Source of the DNA: a virus
DNA: 24,861 bases
Virus record (IMG/VR): IMGVR_UViG_3300042471_001077
Coordinates: 1 to 24,861 of that record
Strand: one strand, 5' to 3'
Part shown: in pieces, positions 7,227 through 12,859 of the stretch
How the letters are laid out: each line of letters starts with the position of its first letter
Position numbering within the stretch: the stretch's first letter is position 1
Translations under genes and position numbers: made by a program
Notes under the pieces: model-generated
The model's database searches: none
What the model was told of the DNA's origin: nothing
What the model saw: the letters and a program-made list of their open reading frames with translations, nothing else

Positions 7227-8281
7227 TGACACGCCGCACTCAACTCCTCCTGGCCGTCGTCCTCGCCGGCGCCGCTGCTGCGGCGTGGTGGGGTTCGCGT
7301 TCCGAGAATCGCGAACCGACGGGCTACGTCCCGAATCCCGAAGGAGTGCGGGAGTTCCTCGCGGAACTGGATCAGCCGCTGTTCCGCGGTGCCGCCCCCG
7401 AAGTGGTCGCCAAGGCGCAGGGAAAGGACACGTTCCTCTATCGGTCGGCCGTGAAGTCGCATCAAGCCCTCTACGGTGTGCCGTGGAGGACTGGCCGCCA
7501 GGGCATCGGTGACTGCGTGTCGTGGGGCTGGGCTCACGGCGTGTGGATCGCCCAGTCGGTGGACTGGGAGACGGGCCGGCTGGCGAAGCCGCCGCCGTTT
7601 CCGCTGACGGAGTCGATCTACGGTGGCTCGCGAGTCGAGGCCCGCGGCAAGCCAGGCGATGGTCGCTCGCCGGTCGGTGGATTCTCCGACGGCAGCTACG
7701 GTGCCGCCGCGGCCCGGTGGGTGCGTGACTGGGGCGTGATCTACCGGTCGAACGCCGCCGACTACCAGCCTGATCGGGCGAAGAGTTGGGGGGCCTATGG
7801 CAACGGTGGGCAGGGCGACGGCGGGAAGCTCGACGACGAGGCGAAGCGGAACCCGGTTCGCCATGTCGCCCTCGTCACGACATGGGACGAGGCCGCTGCC
7901 GCGATCGAGTCGGGCTACCCCGTGGTGGTCTGCTCGATGCAGGGCTTTCGCTCGACGCGCGACGCCAACGGTTACGCCGAGGCGTCGGGCCAGTGGGCGC
8001 ACTGCATGGTATTCGTGGCCGTGCGCTACGCGAAGAACGGCTCGCCGGAAGACGCCCTGCTGTGCCTGAACTCATGGGGCGAGTCGTGGATCACCGGCCC
8101 GGTGTGGCCTGCCGACATGCCCGCCGGGTCGTTTTGGGTGAGGCGGCAGATCGTCGAGCGGATGCTCCGCGGTGAGGATTCGTTCGCCGTCGGCGGCACC
8201 AATTTTCAGTGGCGTGACCTCGACAACCACGGCTGGCAGCAGTTGCCGCCGGCGTCGGTCGCTGGTGCGATCGCTTTCTAG
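7226..8281 (+). CDS. Exported papain-like (C1-type) cysteine peptidase
   Basis: 351 residues from ATG 7226, sharing one base with the upstream stop. An N-terminal hydrophobic signal or anchor (LLLAVVLAGAAAAAWW, residues 7-22) is followed by a papain-type catalytic domain. The oxyanion Gln and catalytic Cys are in RQGIGDCVSWGWAHG (Gln92, Cys97), the catalytic His in GQWAHCMVF (His259) and the Asn in LNSWGESWITG (Asn282). The order Q-C-H-N and the NSWG element are those of the papain superfamily; the Q-to-C spacing is one residue shorter than in papain. It would act in the periplasm or outside the cell. Position among holin-like and tiny membrane proteins suggests a role in lysis, entry or host-surface processing. 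Peptide substrate unknown. Confidence 0.8.
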   Translation: MTRRTQLLLAVVLAGAAAAAWWGSRSENREPTGYVPNPEGVREFLAELDQPLFRGAAPEVVAKAQGKDTFLYRSAVKSHQALYGVPWRTGRQGIGDCVSWGWAHGVWIAQSVDWETGRLAKPPPFPLTESIYGGSRVEARGKPGDGRSPVGGFSDGSYGAAAARWVRDWGVIYRSNAADYQPDRAKSWGAYGNGGQGDGGKLDDEAKRNPVRHVALVTTWDEAAAAIESGYPVVVCSMQGFRSTRDANGYAEASGQWAHCMVFVAVRYAKNGSPEDALLCLNSWGESWITGPVWPADMPAGSFWVRRQIVERMLRGEDSFAVGGTNFQWRDLDNHGWQQLPPASVAGAIAF

Positions 8282-8289
8282 GAGGTGAC

Positions 8290-8484
8290 ATGGAAGATCC
8301 ATTCCGAGACGGCGACGCTGTGACATTGCTCGGTGTGCTCGCCGGTGGCGTGATCGCCATCGTCGTGCTGATCTGTGTCGGAGCGTGGACAGTCGCATCG
8401 TGGCTGTCGCGGCCCGCACCGCCTGAGCCCACCAACCACCTCCCCCCTTCCGCTTCCGTCCTCGTCGAGGAGCCCAGCCGATGA
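8290..8484 (+). CDS. Small single-span membrane protein
   Basis: 64 residues from ATG 8290, with a near-perfect SD AGGAGGTGAC directly upstream. One strong membrane segment (LLGVLAGGVIAIVVLICVGAW, split here only by reading) lies at residues 13-36, followed by a short Pro-rich hydrophilic tail. Its stop overlaps the next gene's start by four bases. The combination of a one-span protein followed by a lipoprotein-like one recalls two-component spanins, but the tail is shorter and less helical than a typical inner-membrane spanin. Confidence 0.5.
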   Translation: MEDPFRDGDAVTLLGVLAGGVIAIVVLICVGAWTVASWLSRPAPPEPTNHLPPSASVLVEEPSR

Positions 8485-8801
8485 CCGCGCCACGTTCGTC
8501 CACGCCCTGGCTGATCGCCGCGTTCCTCGCCGGCTGCTTCGCCGCCGCGTGGTTCTCGCCTCGCACTGTCGCACCGTCGCCGTGGATGCCAACGCCGCTG
8601 CCCAGCCCTCACGAGTCGCGACCGGTACTCGCGCAGCTTGTCAGGCTGGCGAAGGCGGTCGGCTGGTTCGCGTTGATGGCACAACCCTCGCCGCCGGAGC
8701 CGGAGCCCGACGCGGTGCAGCGTGTCGCGGAGACTGACGACGAGCCGGCAGAGATTGGTGCCGACGGCGTCGCCGTGTTGCGCAACGCGAGGGGGTGGTG
8801 A
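8481..8801 (+). CDS. Lipoprotein-like small protein
   Basis: 106 residues from ATG 8481 (ATGA overlap). The N-terminus MTAPRSSTPWLIAAFLAGCF has a basic residue, a hydrophobic core and a canonical lipobox LAGC with Cys at residue 19, so it is a candidate for signal peptidase II processing. A second moderately hydrophobic segment (LVRLAKAVGWFALMAQ) is followed by an acidic Pro-rich tail. If the lipobox is functional, the mature protein would be membrane-tethered. It may pair with the one-span protein before it. Function unknown. Confidence 0.5.
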   Translation: MTAPRSSTPWLIAAFLAGCFAAAWFSPRTVAPSPWMPTPLPSPHESRPVLAQLVRLAKAVGWFALMAQPSPPEPEPDAVQRVAETDDEPAEIGADGVAVLRNARGW

Positions 8802-8802
8802 C

Positions 8803-8862
8803 ATGCCGACCGAGCGTGAGATCCGAAGCGGGATGTGGTGGGCGGCGGCGGTTACGCGGTAA
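8803..8862 (+). pseudogene. Truncated 19-codon duplicate of the small membrane gene at 9049
   Basis: ATG 8803 opens a 19-residue frame, MPTEREIRSGMWWAAAVTR, that ends at TAA 8860-8862. Its first 17 residues match those of the protein at 9049-9174 (MTTEREIRRGMWWAAAV) except at two positions, and the DNA is closely similar. After that point the copy lacks the membrane segment. It looks like a remnant of a partial tandem duplication. Whether the peptide is still translated is unknown. Confidence 0.65.
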
Positions 8863-8881
8863 TCAGGAATCAGAGGGGGTA

Positions 8882-9052
8882 ATGATGAACGGACGCGAAC
8901 TGGCGAATGGTGTGGTCGAGGCGATGGCGCCGAGCCGGTGGCAACTCGTCTGGTTCGTCGTCATGTTCGTCGTGCCGTGGGTGATTGGCCAGGCGTTCAT
9001 TCTGCTCCAGGCGGTGCTGTTCGTCTGTCGCGTTTGGGGGTGGCTCACATGA
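8882..9052 (+). CDS. Small membrane protein
   Basis: 56 residues from ATG 8882; a second ATG at 8885 gives better spacing to the GAGGGGG SD. After a short polar start (MNGRELANGVVEAMAPSRW) come one long or two short hydrophobic segments (LVWFVVMFVVPWVIGQAFIL and LLQAVLFVCRVWGWLT). It overlaps the next start as ATGA. Nothing identifies a function; it is one of five consecutive tiny membrane ORFs that probably act together in the envelope. Confidence 0.5.
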   Translation: MMNGRELANGVVEAMAPSRWQLVWFVVMFVVPWVIGQAFILLQAVLFVCRVWGWLT

Positions 9053-9174
9053 CGACCGAACGTGAGATCCGGCGCGGGATGTGGTGGGCTGCCGCGGTGG
9101 TGGCCATCGCCAGTGCCATCGTCACGGCGGTCGTGATCGAGGTTGCCATCCAACTCGTCTGGTGGCTGACATGA
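9049..9174 (+). CDS. 41-residue single-span membrane protein
   Basis: From ATG 9049, coupled on both sides by ATGA overlaps. A charged N-terminus (TTEREIRRG) precedes one hydrophobic helix, WWAAAVVAIASAIVTAVVIE, that continues to a WWLT end. An N-terminal partial copy of this gene lies 246 bp upstream at 8803-8862. Size and layout would fit a holin, antiholin or toxin-like membrane peptide, but none is recognised. Confidence 0.5.
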   Translation: MTTEREIRRGMWWAAAVVAIASAIVTAVVIEVAIQLVWWLT

Positions 9175-9302
9175 CCATCCGCGAATGGCTGGAAATCGTC
9201 GCGGTCGTGCTGGCGTGGACCGCGCCGGTGTGGCTGCCGGCACTCGCAGTTGGCTGGGCGGTCGGGCTGTGGTGCTGCCGGCAATGGAGGGGGCGACGAT
9301 GA
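9171..9302 (+). CDS. 43-residue membrane protein
   Basis: From ATG 9171 (ATGA overlap with the preceding gene). A short polar start (MTIREWLE) is followed by a long hydrophobic helix (IVAVVLAWTAPVWLPALAVG) and a basic CCRQWRGRR end, predicting the C-terminus in the cytoplasm by the positive-inside rule. The stop overlaps the next ATG. The unbroken chain of overlaps is the main evidence that it is a real gene. Confidence 0.5.
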   Translation: MTIREWLEIVAVVLAWTAPVWLPALAVGWAVGLWCCRQWRGRR

Positions 9303-9466
9303 TCGGACGATTCGTGATCGCCCTAGCCATGTTCGTCGTCGGCACACCGCTGGTAATTGCCGGCGGGCTGGCAAACGCCGTCGGTGGTGTCGTCTGCTGG
9401 ACGGGGCTGGTGCTGTGGGAGCGAGCGAACGAGCTGCTCGACATCGTGTGGGAGACGACGCCATGA
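9299..9466 (+). CDS. 55-residue membrane protein
   Basis: From ATG 9299, with a GGAGGGGGC SD in the end of the preceding gene. Two hydrophobic segments (FVIALAMFVVGTPLVIAGG and VGGVVCWTGLVLW) are separated by a short turn and followed by a charged ERANELLDIVWETTP tail. A two-span hairpin with polar ends is a common class II holin layout, so among the tiny membrane proteins this is a reasonable second holin candidate. The stop overlaps the next start. Confidence 0.5.
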   Translation: MIGRFVIALAMFVVGTPLVIAGGLANAVGGVVCWTGLVLWERANELLDIVWETTP

Positions 9467-9876
9467 GTACCATCCGCAACACCCTCGCCTCCCTCCTCTT
9501 GGCCGTCGCCGGCTGGCTGTCGGCCCCCCTGGCCGCCCCGGCGATCGACGCCGAGCCGGCACGGTGTGCCGCCGCGGTCGCGGTGGCCTACGCCGCCCTC
9601 GCCGGCGATGCCCCGGCACCGGTGCCCCCGCCGGCGCCCCCGACGCCGCCCGCACCCGAGGCCCCGTGCGGAAAAACGTGCAGCAATGGCGTCTACAAGC
9701 CGGACGGACGCATCCCGATGCAGTGCCCATCCGACTGCCCGTGTGGGTGCCGGCGGCCCAAGGCCGCGGTGAAGTGCCAGAGTTGCCTGGACACTCGGTC
9801 CGTGATGGGGGCCGACGGAGTCATCCGGCCGTGCCGCGTCTGCTCCTGCGCCTCTGGGTCGTGCCCGACTCGCTGA
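9463..9876 (+). CDS. Secreted cysteine-rich protein
   Basis: 137 residues from ATG 9463. A clear signal peptide (TLASLLLAVAGWLSAPLAA) is followed by a Pro/Ala-rich linker (PVPPPAPPTPPAPEAP). The C-terminal domain of about 70 residues holds thirteen cysteines in the patterns CGKTCSNG, CPSDCPCGC, CQSCLDT and CRVCSC. In an exported protein these are likely disulfide-bonded, although the CxxC pairs also resemble zinc knuckles. The last 56 bases overlap the end of the convergent HTH gene at 9821-10111. It closes the exported-protein block. No family recognised. Confidence 0.55.
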   Translation: MSTIRNTLASLLLAVAGWLSAPLAAPAIDAEPARCAAAVAVAYAALAGDAPAPVPPPAPPTPPAPEAPCGKTCSNGVYKPDGRIPMQCPSDCPCGCRRPKAAVKCQSCLDTRSVMGADGVIRPCRVCSCASGSCPTR

Positions 9877-10111
9877 CCCGCCCCCGCGCTGCTGGCGTGC
9901 GTGGCCTGCGGGTTCCACCCCCGCGGGGGCGGCTCACCGGGCCGGCGATCGCCTCCACCGCCGCCCGGTCGAGGAATAGGTGACCGTCGATCGTGATCGC
10001 CTGCAGCGTCCCGGCGGCGATCCGCTTGTGTACGCAGTCTCGAGTGACGCCGAGGATCCGGGCCGCGCTGGTCGGGCGGACGTAGTCGGCGGTATCGATG
10101 ATGGGGCTCAC
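9821..10111 (-). CDS. Excisionase-like helix-turn-helix protein
   Basis: 96 residues, starting at GTG (10109-10111) with AGAGG 7-8 nt upstream. The N-terminal 55 residues form a MerR/Xis-type winged helix-turn-helix: VRPTSAARILGVTRDCVHKR, followed by the wing AGTLQAITIDGHLFLDRAAV. This matches the small DNA-binding domain used by excisionases and AlpA-like regulators. The remaining 40 residues are basic and low complexity (RPRGGGTRRPRTP), possibly for non-specific DNA binding. It lies in the same minus-strand block as the integrase, which supports a role in excision or in controlling the block. The alternative is a plain transcription regulator. Confidence 0.65.
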   Translation of the reverse strand: MSPIIDTADYVRPTSAARILGVTRDCVHKRIAAGTLQAITIDGHLFLDRAAVEAIAGPVSRPRGGGTRRPRTPAARGRVSESGTTQRRRSRRGTAG

Positions 10112-10138
10112 TGCCGGGCCTCTTTTTGCATTGGTTCA

Positions 10139-10163
10139 GCCCGCCGGCAACGTGCCGGCGGGC
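10139..10163 (-). terminator. Strong hairpin between two minus-strand genes
   Basis: A perfect 11-bp stem (GCCCGCCGGCA 10139-10149; TGCCGGCGGGC 10153-10163, plus-strand reading) closes a 3-nt loop. It lies between the 63-aa gene and the excisionase-like gene, both on the minus strand. No U tract follows on either strand, so it may be a GC-rich terminator or attenuator that lowers excisionase expression, or an mRNA-stabilising structure. Confidence 0.4.
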
Positions 10164-10226
10164 GGGGGGTCGTCACTCGTCGTCGCCTTGCGCCTTGGTG
10201 GCGTTGGTGGTGTTGCGTGTGGTCAG

Positions 10227-10418
10227 TCAGACAGGCTTCATCCCAAACTTCTTGATGCACTTGCGGTAGTCGCACCGCCCGCCGTGCGTGTCAGTCGTGA
10301 ACGGCCAGCCCATCGACCGGCCGTCGCGGTCAAAGCTCTCGATTGACACGTTGCCGCTCGCGTGGACCGTGAACTTCCTCGTGAATCCGTGCTTGTCGAT
10401 TAGCTTGAAGGTCTTCAT
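10227..10418 (-). CDS. 63-residue basic protein, function unknown
   Basis: Starts at ATG (10416-10418) with a GGAG SD about 9 nt upstream in the mRNA. The protein is small and basic: KTFKLIDKHGFTRKFTVHA at the N-terminus, CDYRKCIKKFGMKP at the C-terminus. The two cysteines, with a nearby His and Asp, hint at a small fold. It has its own predicted sigma70-type promoter (10471-10499), which would also serve the downstream excisionase-like gene. Its base composition is somewhat less GC-rich than its neighbours. Function not recognised. Confidence 0.6.
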   Translation of the reverse strand: MKTFKLIDKHGFTRKFTVHASGNVSIESFDRDGRSMGWPFTTDTHGGRCDYRKCIKKFGMKPV

Positions 10419-10470
10419 CGTTCGTTCTCCGTTTCAAGGTTTTCCGCGGTCCCGTCCGCGTCATGCCACC

Positions 10471-10499
10471 ACTCTATACGATCGTAGATTGCCTGTCAA
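10471..10499 (-). promoter_or_regulatory. Predicted minus-strand promoter with palindromic spacer
   Basis: On the minus strand, TTGACA (10494-10499, perfect -35) lies 17 bp from TAGAGT (10471-10476, four of six matches to -10). The spacer contains a perfect 10-bp palindrome, TACGATCGTA (10477-10486), well placed for a repressor that blocks RNA polymerase. It lies between the integrase stop and the 63-aa gene, so it would drive that gene and the excisionase-like gene. Confidence 0.6.
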
Positions 10500-10550
10500 C
10501 ACCTTGAATCGGATTTTTCTGAAACCCACCGATTCCCCGCATGGAACCGC

Positions 10551-11426
10551 CTATTTCCCGGAAATCTCGGGGAGCATCCTGTGGGGCTCCCGCTTCGGCC
10601 TGACGCGGGGGTCGACATACCAGGTGCTGGCGACCTTCCCACCGCTCCCGGTCGCATGGCCGAGGAACTCCGGGGCATCCCCGCCGGCCGCCGCGATCCA
10701 TGACGCGGCCGATCCCCGCAGCCTCTGGAACCCGACCCGGTCCCCGCGCAACCCGGCCCGGGAGCAGACAGCCCGGAACCGCAGCCACAGGCTGGCCCTG
10801 GCGGTGGGCCACCAGAGGAGCTCCGCCCGGCCGGTGGCGTGAGCCTCGCGGACGCGGTCGGCGGTGGCCTCGGAAAGGGCGATGACGCGATCGTGCCGCC
10901 TGCCCTTCCGACACTCCGTCCGCACCGTGAGGACGTTGCCCTTCAGATCGCTGGTGCGGCAGTCGAGGACCGCACCTATCCGTTCGCCTGACTCCCACAG
11001 CAGGGCCAGCAACGCGCCCCACCAGACACCCCCGGACACAGGCCCCACGGGGTGCGTCTCGGCAGCGGCCGACGCGAACAGACGCCGCAGTTCCTCGACC
11101 GTCCACGCGGTCGGTGTCCGCAACGGCATCGGGGCCGGTGGGCAGACCGGCAGGCGGGGGATCATGCCCCGTTCCCAGGCCAGCCGGGCGAGAGCCAGGA
11201 GCGACGACCGCTCCCGCTCCACGGTCCACGGGGACCGGGTCGCGGCCCGGGCCTCGAGGTGGGCCGACAGCATCAACTCGTCGACCAGATCGTCCACCGT
11301 GGCGGGCCGGCCAAGGTGATCCCCGAGGCGGGCGACGGCCTGATGGTGAAGCCGGGTGGTGTTGGGGCTCCGCTGCCGGAGACGGAGCGGGCGATAGATC
11401 CTGTCGACGAACTCGGTGAGGAGCAT
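10551..11426 (-). CDS. int: Tyrosine-family site-specific integrase
   Basis: 291 residues from ATG (11424-11426), chosen for its GGAGG SD 6 nt upstream; the open frame extends further but lacks a binding site. The N-terminal 105 residues are a SAM-like core-binding domain (FVDRIYRPLRLRQRSPNTTR). The catalytic domain shows Arg149 (WESGERIGAVL), Lys174 (TECRKGRRHDRVI), QRLRG with Arg237, His257 (FLGHATG) and Tyr270 (ASTWYVDP). The usual His of the HxxR box is Gln234, a tolerated variation in phage integrases. It catalyses recombination between phage attP and host attB. It is transcribed away from the repressor, and the tRNA-like attP candidate lies 120 bp upstream of its start. Confidence 0.92.
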   Translation of the reverse strand: MLLTEFVDRIYRPLRLRQRSPNTTRLHHQAVARLGDHLGRPATVDDLVDELMLSAHLEARAATRSPWTVERERSSLLALARLAWERGMIPRLPVCPPAPMPLRTPTAWTVEELRRLFASAAAETHPVGPVSGGVWWGALLALLWESGERIGAVLDCRTSDLKGNVLTVRTECRKGRRHDRVIALSEATADRVREAHATGRAELLWWPTARASLWLRFRAVCSRAGLRGDRVGFQRLRGSAASWIAAAGGDAPEFLGHATGSGGKVASTWYVDPRVRPKREPHRMLPEISGK

Positions 11427-11531
11427 GGTGGACCTCCGATCGATTCTGGATCGCGGTCCAATGCGCTGTGGTGGCCCTCTCCGTCCTAGGAGGGGGGGGG
11501 CGGGGGGGTTACCTGTAGCATTTGGAGGGGA

Positions 11532-11548
11532 TGGGGGGCGGACCCCCA
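11532..11548 (+). repeat. Small GC hairpin flanking the attP candidate
   Basis: TGGGGG (11532-11537) and CCCCCA (11543-11548) can pair over a 5-nt loop directly beside the tRNA-like sequence. It may be part of the integration site or just local G/C-run symmetry; a G-rich tract covers 11490-11540. Confidence 0.3.
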
Positions 11549-11566
11549 CGAATCCTGTCCCCGCCA
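11549..11566 (+). other. attP: Candidate phage attachment site (attP core), tRNA 3'-end-like
   Basis: The 18 bases CGAATCCTGTCCCCGCCA look like the 3' part of a bacterial tRNA gene: the end of the T loop (CGAATC), the T-stem 3' strand and the acceptor 3' strand. No complete tRNA is present, since the upstream bases do not give the matching T-stem 5' strand with GTT. Integrases of this class often target tRNA 3' ends, and the phage copy restores the gene after integration. The site is between integrase and repressor, where attP usually sits. The host tRNA cannot be identified here. Confidence 0.6.
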
Positions 11567-11641
11567 TTCAGTCGATTCGGCCGCACCGCGGCCAGTTCAA
11601 TCAGTAGGACCGTCACGACCGGAAGTCCACTGGCGGTTGAA

Positions 11642-11920
11642 ATGGCGAAACCGCGAAGCAAGACTCGTCGCGTGATCGCCACCAGCAACCGGCACCCGGG
11701 CGGTGCCCCCCGAACCCACCAGTCCTGCCCCCTCGGCGAGCGGATCGAGGAGTTGGCGGCGGCCCGCCGGCTAACGCTCCCTGAGGTGGCGGAGCGGGCC
11801 GGGATCAGCGTCTCGGGGATGAACGACATCCGCCGTGGCCGATTCCGTCCGCGGCTCGACACCCTCGACAAAATCGCCGACGTGCTCGGCGTCTCTTCCG
11901 GTCGCCTCATCTCTGGCTGA
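11642..11920 (+). CDS. XRE-family HTH repressor (cI-like)
   Basis: 92 residues from ATG 11642. The N-terminal 28 residues are basic and Pro/Arg-rich; residues 33-88 are a classic XRE domain: LGERIEELAAARRLTLPEVA, then AGISVSGMNDIRRGRFRP and LDTLDKIADVLGVSS. There is no C-terminal oligomerisation or autocleavage domain, unlike lambda CI. The SD is weak (GGCGG 5 nt upstream). The frame is open back to 11522 through the attP candidate, so an N-terminally extended form is possible. It lies just upstream of, and in the same direction as, the early promoter with its palindromic operator, and it is the best candidate for the immunity repressor. Confidence 0.75.
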   Translation: MAKPRSKTRRVIATSNRHPGGAPRTHQSCPLGERIEELAAARRLTLPEVAERAGISVSGMNDIRRGRFRPRLDTLDKIADVLGVSSGRLISG

Positions 11921-11962
11921 CCGCTGTTTTCCTGCGGAAAGACGCTGTGTCTAGAACTGCTG

Positions 11963-11992
11963 TTGACAAGTCATAGACAGTCTGTCTACAAC
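11963..11992 (+). promoter_or_regulatory. Predicted early (lytic) promoter
   Basis: TTGACA (11963-11968, perfect -35) and TACAAC (11987-11992, four of six matches to -10) are 18 bp apart. The promoter is 43 bp downstream of the repressor stop and drives the replication operon that begins at about 12007-12049. The operator at 11974-11988 overlaps the spacer and the start of the -10, so binding there would block transcription. Confidence 0.65.
11974..11988 (+). promoter_or_regulatory. 15-bp palindromic operator
   Basis: TAGACAGTCTGTCTA is a perfect odd palindrome (7-bp arms around the central T at 11981). A further half-site TGTCTA occurs at 11948-11953, just upstream of the -35, as part of TGTCTAGA. 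Location between -35 and -10 of the early promoter and beside the XRE repressor gene is the usual arrangement of a phage operator. Confidence 0.65.
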
Positions 11993-12048
11993 CCCGCCCA
12001 TCACGCATGGAGCGTGACGCCACGCACGGCGATGGATGGGGGCAGTCG

Positions 12049-12375
12049 ATGGCGCAGGACGCGACTCAACGCATCGAGCGGCAGACCCAGACGCGCAGCA
12101 CGCGCGTCATGGACCTGCACGACGCCGGTCTCACCCGCGAGCAGATTGCACTCTCGCTGTCGCTGGATGTCCGCACCGTCTGGAAGATCGTCGCCCACTT
12201 CACGGGCGGCCCAGGCCCCGGCGATCCGACGCCCGAGGAGATCGCCGACCAATCGTGGCGCATCCGCTGCGGCGAAGTCCGTGTGGCGTCTCGCCACGCC
12301 ACCGGTCGTCGCGTCCTGTCCACCGGCGAGCGAACGATCCCGGCAAAACCGCCCACGCTGAGGAGGGACGCATGA
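12049..12375 (+). CDS. Small helix-turn-helix DNA-binding protein (early gene)
   Basis: 108 residues from ATG 12049 (a G-rich stretch lies 6-12 nt upstream). An in-frame ATG at 12007 would add 14 residues but sits about 15 nt from the -10 and has no SD, unless it is read leaderless. Residues 20-45 hold an HTH, LHDAGLTREQIALSLSLDVR, followed by TVWKIVAHF, of the type seen in resolvase and sigma-like DNA-binding domains. It is the first gene after the operator-controlled promoter, the place of Cro or early activators. Its C-terminal part is basic. The stop overlaps the next start. Confidence 0.55.
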   Translation: MAQDATQRIERQTQTRSTRVMDLHDAGLTREQIALSLSLDVRTVWKIVAHFTGGPGPGDPTPEEIADQSWRIRCGEVRVASRHATGRRVLSTGERTIPAKPPTLRRDA

Positions 12376-12857
12376 GCCGCCTCCGGTCGCCAGCGGTCCA
12401 CATCCAACGTCTCCTGCCGTCGATGGACGACGGCCAGGATGCCGCGTCGATCACGACGCGCTACGTCGCCCGCCGCGCCGTTGTCCGTCAGGCGACGGTT
12501 CGGGCCGATCCGCTGCGACTGCGCATGCCGCCGAGCCTCGATCCGAAAATCCGCACCCTGCTAACTGGCCTGGCCCGCGCTGCCGCGACATGCCGTGCCG
12601 GCATCGACGCCTACTGCCGGCCACGGTCCATCGGCGGTCGCACCGGCGAGCGGATCGCCGCCGGCGATCTGACGATCCTCGACGAGTTTGCTGCCGCGGC
12701 GGGGAATCAGATCGATGAGGTGCGGACCGTCATCGACACGCTGATCGTGCCGAGACGGGCGACGAGTGCCAACCCGGGCAGCCGGGCGAAGGTCGAGGAG
12801 CTGGCACGACGTGCCGCGGACGGTCGCGGCCTGTTTCACGACGGTGATCGGAGGTAG
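12372..12857 (+). CDS. Uncharacterised early protein, helical
   Basis: 161 residues from ATG 12372, with SD GAGGAGGG and an ATGA overlap with the gene before. The protein is Arg/Ala-rich, mainly alpha helical, with a basic first half (VARRAVVRQATVRADPLRLR) and a DEFAAAAGNQIDEVRTVIDT helix later. No cysteine or catalytic pattern stands out. It is directly upstream of the CsrA homologue, whose start overlaps or nearly touches its stop. Function unknown. Confidence 0.5.
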   Translation: MSRLRSPAVHIQRLLPSMDDGQDAASITTRYVARRAVVRQATVRADPLRLRMPPSLDPKIRTLLTGLARAAATCRAGIDAYCRPRSIGGRTGERIAAGDLTILDEFAAAAGNQIDEVRTVIDTLIVPRRATSANPGSRAKVEELARRAADGRGLFHDGDRR

Positions 12858-12859
12858 TG

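Noticed and set aside
11530-11566. A complete tRNA gene
   Set aside because: Only the 3' end resembles a tRNA; no D arm, anticodon arm or 5' acceptor strand is present upstream.
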